Source: Tanypteryx hageni (taxonomy: Eukaryota; Arthropoda; Insecta; Odonata; Petaluridae). Taken from it: a stretch of 64,000 nucleotides of DNA. Below, piece by piece: positions 32,724 through 44,341 of the stretch. Under the pieces are notes generated by a model. That model worked only from the letters and a program-made list of their open reading frames with translations. It made no database searches and was not told where the DNA came from. Every line of letters begins with the position of its first letter. Within the stretch, counting starts at the first letter, position 1. The translations under genes were made by a program, and so were the position numbers. The DNA lies in assembly GCA_028673005.1 (NCBI GenBank), contig CM054113.1:205087504-205151503 (forward strand). Direction: 5' to 3'.

Positions 32724-33800
32724 CTAAAAATTGACATCAGTAATTAATTTTTGCCAGTCATATTTAATTGAATTGAACAAGAAGGAAATGTATACTCCAT
32801 AAATAGAGTTGGAGTTCGGTGGGCTTGGGGTTTGTGGTTGGGGGGATAGATGACTTGGAGGGGGGGGGTGGGATTCCTCGATATCTGAGGAATTGGATGG
32901 ATTTGGAGCAGAATTTGGATTTGAGTCCGAGTTAGATTCCTCTCTGCCTGAGGAATCGGGGTCGGGGTCTAGGAGTTGGAAGCGGTTGGAGGTGGTGACT
33001 TCAGTTGGGGAGGGGGAGGCGTTAGGGCTAGGGTGATTGGATGATGTGGGTTTGGATTTTTTGGAGCGGGTTTCTCTGGCTGGGCTAAAATTATTACCCT
33101 TAGTTATTACTGAATATTTATCTAAAATATTTACAAAAATTTCAACATTATTATTATTATTAACACTAGTGGAGGGGGTAGGATTTACTTTTTGCGAACT
33201 GGTTATTCTGGGCTGGCTGTGATTTGAAGCTATATTTACATCAGTATTTCGGTTATCACAAGAGACTAAGGTAGTGGAGGGTTGAACACTTTCGACCGAA
33301 TGAGGGTGGGTGTTACTCACGGCGTTCGTGTAGATGTGAGGGACGACGGTTAGTCCAGTTGGTGTCATCGTGACTGCTAAGTTGTTGGTTCTAAGACGTC
33401 TGCGAGCACATGCGAAGAGATAGGCTATGCGGTCTGCTGATGAGGTTAAATTTAGGTGGTTGGGTGGATCCGCAGGGCGGGGCGACAGGATTGGTGTGAT
33501 TCTAGTTGAGGTGACTGTGGTGATAGGAGATTGATGGCGGCTAACTACCGCTGCATAGGTGGCAGGAATGGTAAACTGTGGCATTTGCGACGCTGATATT
33601 GTTTGAGGAGGTTAAGGGAATGAAGTAGGGATGTTGTTGGGTGAAACATATGGTTGAAGGGGATTAGGTGGGCCGTAATTTGGCTCGAGGTATGGATTAA
33701 AGTTGGTGGGAGCATACCAAGGAATATAGGTTGGAGAAGTAGATGGGATTGGAGTGGAAGCCGCATACGGCTGTATCGCGCCTTGGTCTGGGGACGTCAT
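32724..33800 (-). pseudogene. Pro/Ser/Asn-rich frame of unknown origin, copy A
   Basis: One minus-strand frame from MTSPDQGAIQPYAAS (33,800) runs to 32,724 with a single TAA at 33,612-33,614. The first 62 residues are Pro/Tyr/Asn-rich. The rest contains AATYAAVVSRHQSP-like text, SSADRIAYLFACARRRLR, a DNRNTDVNIASNHS stretch and TSNRFQLLDPDPDSSG, then a low-complexity Ser/Asn/Pro tail. The NRFQLLD segment recalls ORF1 proteins of some LINEs, but I recognise no domain. The TAA is shared with copy B. It could also be a host exon. Confidence 0.4.
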
Positions 33801-33944
33801 TTCATGCGCTCTTTAGGCGCGGAAAGGGGGTAATTTTAAGGCGCACTCATCGTCGCGATGTTTTTACGACACTCGGGAATTTTCTGTGGAAACACTGGGG
33901 CCACTGAACACAGGCAGCGTAGAAGCACGGTATGGGGCTACTAA

Positions 33945-34591
33945 GAGAACACTGGGGCCACTCGGTTTGAGAACACTGGGGCCACTCGGTTTGAGAACAC
34001 TGGGGCCACTCGGTTTGAGAACACTGGGGCCACTCGGTTTGAGAACACTGGGGCCACTCGGTTTGAGAACACTGGGGCCACTCGGTTTGAGAACACTGGG
34101 GCCACTCGGTTTGAGAACACTGGGGCCACTCGGTTTGAGAACACTGGGGCCACTCGGTTTGAAAACACTGGGGCCACTCGGTTTGAGAACACTGGGGCCA
34201 CTCGGTTTGAGAACATTGGGGCCACTCGGTTTGAGAACACTGGGGCCACTCGGTTTGAGAACACTGGGGCCACTCGGTTTTTAGAACACTGGGGCCACTC
34301 GGTTTGAGAACACTGGGGCCACTCGGTTTGAGAACACTGGGGCCACTCGGTTTGAGAACACTGGGGCCACTCGGTTTGAGAACACTGGGGCCACTCGGTT
34401 TGAGAACACTGGGGCCACTCGGTTTGAGAACACTGGGGCCACTCGGTTTGAGAACACTGGGGCCACTCGGTTTGAGAACACTGGGGCCACTCGGTTTGAG
34501 AACACTGGGGCCACTCGGTTTGAGAACACTGGGGCCACTCGGTTTGAGAACACTGGGGCCACTCGGTTTGAAAACACTGGGGCCACTCGGT
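33945..34591. repeat. 24-bp minisatellite, copy A (27 units)
   Basis: The unit is GAGAACACTGGGGCCACTCG plus GTTT, repeated 27 times (647 bp). One unit carries one extra base (position about 34,281: GGTTTTTAG in place of GGTTTGAG). The variants GAGAACATTGG (about 34,210) and GAAAACACTGG (about 34,160 and 34,570) mark individual units. Because 24 is a multiple of three, several frames stay open on both strands; these are not proteins. The flanks ACTCGGGAATTTTCTGTGG and ACTCGGGATTTTTCTGTAG are similar to each other. Confidence 0.95.
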
Positions 34592-34654
34592 GATTGTGCG
34601 CTTCCAGTTATATACTCGGGATTTTTCTGTAGAAACACTCGATCGATCGAATCA

Positions 34655-35556
34655 ATTCCTGCTGCCTAACGCCAACACTATTCAATATATATGGAGCAAG
34701 CCTAATGCAAGAAGCTTTAGAAGGCACAGGAGATTTCAAAATTGGAGGAAGGATTATAAGAACAGTAAAATACGCAGATGATCAAGTACTTCTAGCAAGA
34801 AAGGAAGAGGAGCTACAAAAAATGATAAATAGACTAGTGATAACAGGAAGAAAATACGGTGTGGAAATAAATACAGAAAAATCCAAGGTCATTCGAATAT
34901 CGGGTAAAGAAGAGAATCTGAACATAAGTATTGGGCGAAAGCCTTTAGAACAAGCTTCAGAATATAAATACCTTGGAAGAATCATAACACGAGAAGCAAA
35001 ATGTACGGATGAGATCAGAACTAGAATAGGAAAAGCAAAAGCGGCTTTCAGGAGAAGAAACAACTACTTACAGGGAATATAAGGGATGATATCCGCAAGA
35101 AGTTGATAAAATGCTACGTATGGAGTATAGCATTGTATGGGGCGGAAACATGGACGCTAAGGAAAAATTACATCAAATACTTGGAAAGCTTTGAAATGTG
35201 GACTTGGAGGAGAATGTTGAAGATAAAATGGACAGATAGGATGAAAAACGATGAAACGCTACGAAGAATAGGAGAGAAGCGAATGATTATACAGACTATC
35301 AGAAAGAGGAAGGCTAACTGGGTTGGACATTACCTGAGGAGAGAGAGTATGATTAAAGACGTGTTAGAAGGAGAACTAGATGGGAAAAGGGAAAGAGGTA
35401 GGAAACGGTTTCAGCTGATAGACGATTTGAAAGGGAAAGAGAGTTATCAAGATATGAAGAAGACAACGGAAAATAGGAGTATACGGAGAACCAGGTTTAA
35501 CCAAGAATAATCACGGACCTGTCTACGGACAGACTACCTATGATGATGATGATGAC
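34655..35556 (+). mobile_element. RTE-like LINE 3' fragment, copy A
   Basis: A 5'-truncated RT beginning at LTPTLFNIYMEQ in shifted frames, with VKYADDQVLLARKEEE (catalytic), YLGRIITREAKC, IALYGAETWTLRKN, WVGHYLRRESM and ERGRKRFQLIDDLK. A frameshift occurs near 35,083. The 3' end is CTGTCTACGGACAGACTACC then (TGA)n, similar to the other RTE-like copies. It is a different subfamily from 7,136-10,166, since the protein differs at many positions. Confidence 0.85.
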
Positions 35557-36424
35557 ATTTTCTTCTTGTTAATTTTTGTTTGCCTATAGAATCGACGAAG
35601 CGATATATTTGAACAAAATGTGTGAATTACGCGTGAGATTTTTTTGAATAAAATTTTCAATCTATACCTTGCAGATCATATAAGAGATAGGGAGATTAAA
35701 TAACGTATTTAATTGTTGCTTTACGGATGCCATTTAACGCGATACGAGTATAAGATTATTTAAGTGTTTATATAAAGTCGAAGTTCTAATTGACGGATGC
35801 AGTTCAAGATCATAATTCCTCGATAGATTTTAATAAGGATCACTAATAGATAAATCAATTAAAATCCGCCCAGTAGTTTCGCAGATTAAACATGCGGACG
35901 GGAGACGCGCCCGTAAGGCGTTCCGCTACTACCGCTTCGCTGGTAAAGAACGCCTACAAACTGAACATACATTTTTAAAAAGCTTTGTTTTTTTGGCAAC
36001 GTTGTTGTATAATATGCGTAAATAATGATGTAATGAATTTGATAACGTAAACAATACCAGGTTTTTGAGAATTTCTTAAACAGTGTTAAAATGTGTGAGA
36101 ACAGATTATTTAGTTTTGTGCAAATTCCAATGCTAGGAAACTGTATATTCAATTGTTTTGCGTTTATAATTAGGAGTAACAAATTTTATGATAATTTGTT
36201 TAGTCAAGAAGCAGTGCAGTACGTAGTTAAAAACTGGGATCGATTTACACATTTTTTGTGATGGAAGAACTTGGGAGGAATATGCGGCTCATATGCAACG
36301 TAGTGGAATTGATTAACTCATGACATTACCCGCCACATTTGACTTGCAATTACGCTAGTTAAAATAATTTCGTTTTAATTGCATCACTAAAAGCATTGTA
36401 ATTATATACATAATATCCTTATTC
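35557..36424. other. No recognisable feature (unit A)
   Basis: A+T-rich DNA. Minus-strand frame 35,886-36,182 (98 codons) has no domain. GGAGACGCGCCCGTAAGGCG near 35,900 is a G/C island without clear meaning. The unit B equivalent is 57,678-58,545. Confidence 0.4.
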
Positions 36425-36505
36425 TGTCCGTCCGTCCGTTGGTTCGTCCGTCCGTTGGTTCGTCCGTCCATTGGTTCATCCGTCCGTCCGTCCGTTGGTC
36501 CGCCG
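36425..36505. repeat. (GTCC)n-rich microsatellite, copy A
   Basis: Runs of GTCCGTCCGTTGGTTC with the alternate CATTGGTTCATCC. The same array sits at about 58,546-58,626 in unit B. Confidence 0.85.
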
Positions 36506-36645
36506 GAATGCTCTATAGAAATTCCCATAAGAGAGCACAAAAATACCTTATTTCACTTTCAGACTTTTTTATTTTGCAAAATTAAGTTAAAAGTAATTAA
36601 CCTACGATCTTTTGACGGGGGCCATTTTAAAGAAAAATAATTAAA

Positions 36646-38490
36646 GTCGTACCCGTCCGTTCGTCCGTCCACAAGTTTCATCTGCAAAACTAATGAGCGG
36701 ATGTCCATCGAACATTAGATTTATGACATAAGGGTAAGCAAAATAAGAAAATGATATAGTTAAATGATCCACGTAGCATAATAGGGAGTTCCACTTTACT
36801 GGTGACAAAAATGAACATTTCTTTATATCTCGTAAAATATCATTAATAACAATAAATCTTTAAACTAAATTTGTGGAACTAATCAAATTGCATATGTTTC
36901 GTTAAGTACATTTTTATCTAAGGAGTAGCCAATTTCAAGAAAACCTAACGAGGATGTCGTAATTCACTTCGAACTTGGAAAAATCTTCTTGGCAATTGAA
37001 TTAAACAACATCCGCTGTAAATAACTAATTAACTTAATTTTTTTCGCAACATTTAATAAATAAATTGAAATGGATTATCTATGACGATGAAATGAACGTA
37101 AATACGTCTATTTTCTTTACGTATACACAGCGTTTGTAAATGAAAAGAAATAGGTAATTTACGACGAAGGAATGAATGTGAACATAAAGATTATGTTACT
37201 ACTATTAGAGTGAGGTAATTTTTAAATAATTGTCCATTGTTTTATTAATTACAACCGATTAAGAAATATATCGGTGAATCAAAAATTCGATATTTCTTTG
37301 ACGTACCAGTTCTTAGACATTTACTAAGCCATTAATATTTATCTTTTTTGGCAAGATCGCATAAATCGTAAAGAACGCCTCTGCCTCGCATTTATGCACG
37401 CATGATGTGTGCATCTTTCCACTCTTGTTACTTTTCTGAGTTCTTCGGATCAAGTCCCGAATTTGTACGACAATTATAAGTAACTAGAGGAATTACCCGT
37501 TGAACATCAACGGGACTTTTTAGTGTGATTTAAATTTAACTTCTGAGGGGTGTGTGTGTTAAAAACATATATATAGACACACACATACTTTACTGTTGAT
37601 ATATGCAACGGGTAATTGCGATAGTAAGAAGTAGTTTGTAAAATAAAAATAAAAACAGAAGTATTCGAAAAAGATTTTACAGATTCATATAATATGTTCC
37701 AAAAAATCTCGTAGTATTTCTTTATAAACAATATTTCTTGTGTAGAAACGACCATCTACACCTCGGATACCAACAGTTTAGAAGAAGAAAATAAGAGAAG
37801 TTAAAATGTAAGAATTAACATGAAAAAAACCTGAGCTGGCTGGGAATCACCATATGAAAAATATGAGTGCAAAGGGTAAAAGGCTGCTACTTTAAATACA
37901 AATCAATACAAATAAGCTTTATAGGTTATCTGAAATATTTACGTTGCTATCTATTACGTATGATGTTACAACAACAATAATTTCGATGTTTCATAAAACA
38001 CGCGAAGCGAATAACGCAATTATTTCGTCTATTTGAAGGCTTAATACACGCCAATTCAATCGGAGGAAAAAATGTGGGTCACTTTGACAACACCCGGAAA
38101 GAGTACGAAAAGTTATAAAATTTTAAAAAGAAATGCGTGTTTCTGAGAAATTCTTCCGTGTAACATCTAAACTTTGCAAGAATAAGATATTTTATAGTTT
38201 TAGCCGTCGAATAAAACACAAACGGAGAAATTCGGTCCATATTTACTTATTTTAATGACTGAATGAAATAAACCTTACACCTTGAAAAATCGAAAATCCC
38301 GTGTAAACTTATGGGAAAATATAATCGTCTCCCGAAGTCGCATCCGGGACTTTTTCCGGGATGTTTGATTTTTCTAGGGACCACCACATGGGGAATTAAC
38401 GATTGTGAAAGTTTCAGCTCTTAATTCCATTGCAAAATGCCCAAAACTACTGGGACAGACAGACGGACGGACAATCGAGAATTATCATTC
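36646..38490. other. Unit A segment with no gene; homologous to 62,059-63,748
   Basis: A+T-rich. It contains a (TG)n/(TA)n/(CA)n patch at 37,549-37,588 and a ACAGACAGACGGACGGAC patch near 38,455. A 155-bp piece (about 37,708-37,862) is absent in unit B. No domain-bearing frame is seen. Confidence 0.5.
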
Positions 38491-39395
38491 TATATAGACG
38501 TTCCTTACAGAGGAGGAGGAGGATATAACATACTGGTGGAAGGTGCTTGCATACTGCAAGCATTTCATCTCACCTTGAAAAAACATTAATTTTTCAGACA
38601 GATATTTCATCATTACAAATATTCTATTAATTCTAAAGATTTCACCTCCGCAGCGATTTTCGTTTTCCCCACATGTAAAAATAATAGTTTAAAAAAATCC
38701 ACAAATGTTGCAAATTTAAACATTTTACACTTTCTATATTATGGGGTAATAATGCTACACATTTCAGCCAAATTTTAAAGTTGTAGCACTTCTAGAAGTA
38801 AAATAATATTTTTCTAATTGTTTAAATTTAAATAATTTTTAACGGCCGCCGCAATTCATATATATAATTTGAAAATTGCAGCTTCCTAGCTCATCCCGTT
38901 GTACCTAAAAAATTATTAAACTTTAATGTTCAAATGGGGTTAAAACAACCCTTAAAACTTACAATTTTGAAATTTTCGATTTTCATAGTTGGTTATGAGA
39001 AAAGTTCGATAATCTTGCGAAATTTCAGCTTCCTAAACTTATTAGATTGGTCTACACACTGGATTGCGTTTTCCCATGCGAACTTATGGGAGATATTCCG
39101 GGGTCTCTGGAGTCGAACCCAAGACACTGAAAGCAAAAGTGATAATAATTCCTAATATATATTGCGGCCTTCTAGCAACACTGAAAATTTCATTTTTCTA
39201 GCTTACCGGCAAGTGCCCATAATTAATTTACAAAAATGACGCAATGCTTTTCTTATGGGAAAAAACGCAAATTTCGGAATTTCTGGAGTCGAACTCATGT
39301 CACTTAGGTGACAAATCTCATTTTATCTGAAAGTTTCTCCGTCATATCTACAAAACCTAAAACGTTTGTAGTTTGGGCTGGACATTAGTATACTC
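38491..39395 (+). repeat. Family R repeat, member 1 (3' variant alpha)
   Basis: It begins TATATAGACGTTCCTTACAG then GAGGAGGAGGATATAACATA, followed by the palindrome TGCTTGCATACTGCAAGCA, TTCATCTCACCTTG and a 5' half shared by all members (CACCTCCGCAGCGATTTTCG, ATGGGGTAATAATGCTACAC, TTAACGGCCGCCGC). The 3' half (about 38,890 on) is a variant with TTGGTCTACACACTGGATTG, GGAGTCGAACCCAAGACAC and a CATTAGTATACTCCTATA end. No protein is encoded. Confidence 0.75.
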
Positions 39396-39411
39396 CTATA
39401 TGCTATCATTC

Positions 39412-40182
39412 TATATAGACGTTCCTTACAGAGGAGGAGGAGGATATAACATACTAGTAGTTGGTGCTTGAAACTGCAAGCATTTCATCTCACCTTGAAA
39501 AAACATTCATTTTTCAGACAGGCATTTCATCATTACAAATATTCTTTTAATTCTAAAGATTTCAACTCCACAGAGATTTTCGTTCTTCCCACATGTAAAA
39601 ATAATAGTTTAAAAAAATCCCCAAATGTTGCAATTTTGAAAATTTTACACTTTTCCATTATGGGGTACTAATGCTACACATTTTAGCCAAATTTTAAAGT
39701 TGTAGCATTTCTAGAAGTAAAATAATATTTTTCTAATTTTTTAAATTTAAATAACTTTTAACGGACTCGCTACAATTAATATATGGTAAAATTGAAATGT
39801 TTATTTGCGTAAATTTACTACTCCGTAAATAATTTGAAAATTTCAGCTACCTAGCTCATTCCGTAGTACCGAAACAGTTATCCATTAGTTTAAAATTTTA
39901 GAATTTTTAACTGCCAAACAAATTAAAATATCAAAATTTGTATAATCCCTATATCGTTTTTTTAAGAATTCTACTTACAAAAAAAATTTCAACTTCGTAG
40001 CACATGTGGAAATACATAAACCATGAATTTGTTTAAACAATTGCGAATTTTTAGCGGCCGCATTGTTGCACTTTTTGAAGATTTTCGTATTTTCTAGTCG
40101 GTTTTGCACAAAATCCTACCTAAGAAAAAAATTTCGAATCTCCAGCTCATCTGGAAGTGCCTAAACATTAGTATCCTCCTAT
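39412..40182 (+). repeat. Family R repeat, member 2 (3' variant beta)
   Basis: The same 5' half as member 1; its hairpin is damaged (TGCTTGAAACTGCAAGCA). The 3' half is the beta type, with TTGCGTAAATTTACTACTCC, AGCGGCCGCATTGTTGC, CTAGTCGGTTTTGCACAAAA and a terminus TAAACATTAGTATCCTCCTA. It is directly followed by a GACGACTCTTACATAGGAGG linker in which the minus-strand LINE sits. Confidence 0.75.
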
Positions 40183-40265
40183 CATTATATATCGACGACT
40201 CTTACATAGGAGGAGGAGGAGAAGGATATCATCATCATCATCATGCTTCTGTCCGAAGACAGGTT

Positions 40266-42214
40266 TTAACTGAATCGCTGCCTCCATTTCTCTCTCTCCC
40301 TAGAAGCCTCTTGTATACCTCTATAAGTATTATATCCCTGCTTTATATTATCTAATATTCCTATTCTTTTTCTCCCTCTTCCTCTTCTTCCACTAATTTT
40401 TCCTTCTAAGATCGTCCTTTGTAAACACTGCCTTCTCAATATGTTCCATATCCAATTTCCTTTTCTTTTCTTGATTGTTTTTATTAGCATCCTTTCGTTT
40501 CCCACCATTTCTAATACTTCTTCGTTTCTCTTCCTCTCTGTCCATTTCACTTTTATCAACCTTCTCCATACCCACCTCTCAAAACTTTCTAAATATTTTT
40601 TCTCCTTTCTCCTTACCGTCCACGTCTCTGCACCATAAAGAGCTATGCTCAATATGTAGCATTTTGCTAATTTCTTCCTTGTTTCTAAATTTATTTTCTT
40701 GCTTGTGAGAAGCTCCTTCTTCTCGTTAAATGCTGCTTTGGCCATTGCAATCCTACTTCTGATGTCCTGTGTACTACTTCCATCCTGCGCTAAAATACTG
40801 CCGAGATATTTGAAACTACTTACTTGTTCCAATTTTTGGCCATTTACCATTATATTTAATTCTTTATGTTCCTTTGAAACCACCATGACTTTCGTTTTTT
40901 CTGTATTGATCTTCATTCCATATTGTTGGCCAACCTCCACTAGTCTGTCTGTCATCCTCTGAAGCTCTTTCTCGCCTTCTGCTATTAAGCCCTGATCATC
41001 TGCGTATTTAATGGTGGTAATACTTTCACCTCCTATCTTAAATCCTTTCTCTTCCATCAACGCTTCTTCTGTTATTGTTTCTGCATAAATATTAAATATC
41101 GCTGGTGAAATAGGACATCCCTGCCTCACTCCCATCCCTATTGAAGCATCTCTAGTCCCCCTTCCTCTTCTAAAACCAAACTGATTATCTTGCAGCTCCT
41201 TTTGTATTTTACCTTCAATTCTTTTGGTTATTATTCGGTTAGAACTTAAGCTGTATGAGAAATTAAACTAATAGTTCTGTAATCCTTACAACATTTTGCA
41301 TTGTTCTTTTTCTCCAGTGGTACCATCACAACATCTAAAAAATCTTCAGGCCATATGCCAGTATCATATACTTGGTTAAAAAATTTTGTGAGTTGCTTAA
41401 CTGCTTTAGACCCCAAAACCTTAAGAACGTCCACGGGTATATCATCACTCCCAACAGTCTTCCTTCTTTTCATGTCATCAATTGCTCTTTTAACTTCAGA
41501 CTCGAGAATACTTGGTCCTAGCTGATCTTCTTCCACATCCTCTTCTTCATTTAATTCAATATTTCTTGGCTTTCCTTCTTTGTCATACAGAACCTCAATG
41601 TATTCTTTCCAGACATTCTTTACATTGTCTGGCTCCGATACTATTTTACCACTTTTGTTCATGATTCCTTTACGTCCTATCTTTCTTGCCTTTTTCTTAA
41701 ATAGTTCCCTAGCTTTGCTAAACATGAGGTCTGTTCTACAAATTCTTTCACACTCGACAATCTCCTCGCATTTCTCATTTATCCACTGTTCTCTGGCTTT
41801 ATCTGTTTCCCTTCTTAAAGCATTATTTAACTCCTTGTACTTTCTTTGGCCTTCTTCAGTGTTTATGTTCTTCCACTTTCTCCGCTCTTCCATTTTTTGC
41901 AGCATGGCTGCTGTGATCCAGGGTTTTTTGTTTCTTTCACCCGTTATCTTTCCTACCTTCTTTTCCATTACATCTTTAATGTTGCTATGGATGTATCTCC
42001 ACTCCTCATCTACATTCTTCCTATTTTCTTCAGCTCTCTCCCCCAACCTTTCCTCCAGCTCAGTCATGATAGCCTCCTTGTTTTTAAGGAGTTCCTCTAA
42101 GTTCCATTTCTTGTTAACTCTTATGTTTCTCTTAACGCTCTTCAGTCTACATTGTATATTTGCCACCAAAAGGTTGTGGTCAGAATCGATATCTGCCCCT
42201 GGTAGTGTTTTCAC
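40266..42214 (-). pseudogene. RTE-like RT, minus copy, with motif A deleted
   Basis: 42,214-41,246 gives the endonuclease end (DSDHNLLVANIQCRLKS), the Lys-rich linker and the RT start (KTVGSDDIPVDVLKVLGSKA, CKDYRTISLIS). 41,135-40,266 gives GVRQGCPISPAIFNIYAE, KYADDQGLIAEGEKE, SFKYLGSILAQDGSS and FERWVWRRL. Between them, the 225 bp homologous to plus-copy positions about 9,023-9,247 are missing; these hold motif A (FVDWEKAFDRV). The loss is a multiple of three, but a separate frameshift after LISHTA, shared with the plus copy, already breaks the frame. Confidence 0.85.
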
Positions 42215-42341
42215 ATTTTTAATGCTATTTCTAAATCTTTCATTGACTAGTATGTAATCTATCTGGTATCGTCTCTGGTCTCCCGGGCTTCTCCATGTGT
42301 AACGTCTCCGCTGGTGATGCTTAAAACATGTATTAGTTAAA

Positions 42342-43010
42342 TCAATCTATTTCTATGGCAGAATTCCACAAGTTTCTCCCCTCTTTCATTTTTTTCCCTA
42401 GTCCATATTTTCCCACTAACAATAAGTTATCTTCCTGTCCCTCTCCGACTACACTGTTCCAATGTCCCATTATTATGGTGGTGATCCTTCCTTTTCCCTC
42501 CTCCTCCAATATCTTCATAATCTGTTCATAGATTTCATCTACTTCGTCGTCGCCAGCATTAGTTGTTGGCATATACACTTGAATTATAAGCATTTCCACT
42601 GGCTCCATCTGAAGTTTTACGGCTATTAATCTATCATTAACTGTCAATACCTTGCTAATTCTTTCAGCTATCTCTTTTCTCATTATAATCCCCACTCCCC
42701 TTTCCTTTTTCTCTCCTCCCGAGTAAATAATCTTAAATTCGTCTGAATTTATCTCGCCCTCTCCTTCCCACCGAACTTCACTAAGATCTACTATACCTAC
42801 ATTATTCCTTCACATTTCCCTTTTTAAGTTCTCTAGTTTACCCCCTGAATTCATAGTCCTAACATTCCATGTGCCTATTCTTAATTTCTCACTACTTGCT
42901 TTCTTATTAATGTTACATTTCCTCTGTGCATCCCCTAGGGTAGTCCCCACCCGGAGATCCGATTGGGGGACTATTTTACCTCCGGAATATTTTACCCCAG
43001 AAAGATCCAT
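42342..43010 (-). pseudogene. RTE-like endonuclease, minus copy
   Basis: It reads KLRIGTWNVRTMNSGGKLEN (43,010-42,810), then 42,695-42,342 with IAVKLQMEPVEMLIIQVYMP and MGHWNSVVGEG. Where relatives have GDWN, this copy has GHWN, so the catalytic Asp is His. It keeps SDHN (42,18x), which the plus copy has lost. Frame breaks occur near 42,360 and 42,790. Confidence 0.8.
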
Positions 43011-43352
43011 AGAGGTATTTTCAGCTTTTCAGCCTATCATGGGAAATATAATGATGTAGTTACCACTTGCTTTCCTCATCGCAGTTTCACAGAGTGATTA
43101 CCCATCTGTAGCTGTTCAGTTCCACATGATCACCACCTACAGAGTTACTGTGCAAGCTGCTGCCCTTGCACAGGGGGATGTAAAACCCCCAAGACTGCTT
43201 CTTAGTCTGACTCTTTTCCTCAGACCTTTCCGGCTTGGATGGTCCTACCAGGAGAATTATCTCCTGCCGACATAGCTCTTTGGTTCGTAAGAGTACACAC
43301 ACCCTCCCACCTCTGTAAGGTTATGCAGTCCTTAGGGAGGGGAGAAGGATAT

Positions 43353-43535
43353 AACATCATTATATATCGACGACTCTTACAGAGGAGGATATAACATACT
43401 AGTAGTTGATGCTTGCATACTGCAAGTATTTCATCTCACCTTGAAAAAACATTCATTTTTCAGAAAGACATTTCATCATTACAAATATTCTATTAATTAA
43501 AACATTTCACAGAGGAGGATAGATATAACATACGT
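43353..43535 (+). repeat. Family R, 5'-end fragment
   Basis: GACGACTCTTACAGAGGAGG, then GATGCTTGCATACTGCAAG, TTCATCTCACCTTG and AAATATTCTATTAATT, breaking off into another GAGGAGGATAGATATAACAT start. It is only the first ~120 bp of the repeat. Confidence 0.65.
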
Positions 43536-44284
43536 CTATATAGAATAACTAGTAGTTGGTGCTTGCATACTGCAAGCATTTCATCTCACATTAAAAGAAA
43601 ATTCATTTTTCAGACAGAAATTTCATCATTACAAATAGTCTTTTAATTCAAAAGATTTCACCTCCGCAGCGATTTTTGTTTTTCCCACATGTAAAAATAA
43701 TAGTTAAAAACAATCCCCAAATGTTAAAATTTTAAAGATCTAACACTATCTTCATTATAGGGTACTAATGCTACACACTTTAGCCAAATTTTAAAGTTGT
43801 AGCACTTCTAGAAATAAAATAATATTTTTCTAATTGTTTAAATTTAAATAATTTTTAACGGCCGCCGCAATAAATATATGGTAAAATTGAAATGTTTATT
43901 TGCGTAAATTTACTACTCTGTAAATAACTTGAAAATTTCAGCTTCCTAGCTCATCCCATAGTACCTAAACAGCTATCTATTTGTTTAAATTTTAAGAATT
44001 TTTAACTGCCAAATAAATTAAAATATCAAAATTTGTATAATCAATATTTCGTTTTTTTAAGAATCCTACTTATAAAAAAAAATTCAACTCCGTGGCTCAT
44101 TCGGAAATACATAAACCTTGAAAATTTGTTTAAACAATTGAGAATTTTTAGCGGCCGCATTGTTGCACTTTTTAAAGATTTTCGTTTTTTTCTAGTCGGT
44201 TTTGCACAAAATCCTACCTAAGAAAAAAATTTCGAATCTCCAGCTCATCTGGAAGTGCCTAAACATTAGTATCCTCCTATATGT
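43536..44284 (+). repeat. Family R repeat, member 3 (beta)
   Basis: A full beta-type copy: hairpin TGCTTGCATACTGCAAGCA, CACCTCCGCAGCGATTTTTG, TAACGGCCGCCGC, AGCGGCCGCATTGTTGC, ending TAAACATTAGTATCCTCCTA. Confidence 0.75.
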
Positions 44285-44341
44285 TATATAAATGTTATAT
44301 CCTCCTCCTCTGTCAGAGTCGTCGATAAATAATGATAACAT

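Larger units (their letters stand above)
40230..43341 (-). mobile_element. RTE-like non-LTR retrotransposon, minus copy, with 11-bp target duplication
   Basis: GAGAAGGATAT flanks both sides (40,219-40,229 and 43,342-43,352). It is 3,112 bp long. Compared with the plus copy at 7,136-10,166 it keeps about 260 bp more 5' sequence (43,080-43,341) but lacks 225 bp inside the RT. The 3' tail on the minus strand is CTGTCTTCGGACAGAAGC then (ATG)n. It lies within the family R array in unit A; the window does not reach the matching place in unit B. Confidence 0.85.

Noticed and set aside
33945..34591. CRISPR-like regular repeats
   Set aside because: The repeats are contiguous with no unique spacers, and the sequence is eukaryotic.
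33847..34669. Long open frames across the 24-bp minisatellite on both strands (and 55,824-56,790)
   Set aside because: A 24-bp unit is a multiple of three, so several frames stay open without selection. One unit has a one-base insertion, and unit number differs between copies.
41580..42257. 225-codon plus-strand frame
   Set aside because: It is the antisense shadow of the RTE-like linker and RT coding region on the minus strand.
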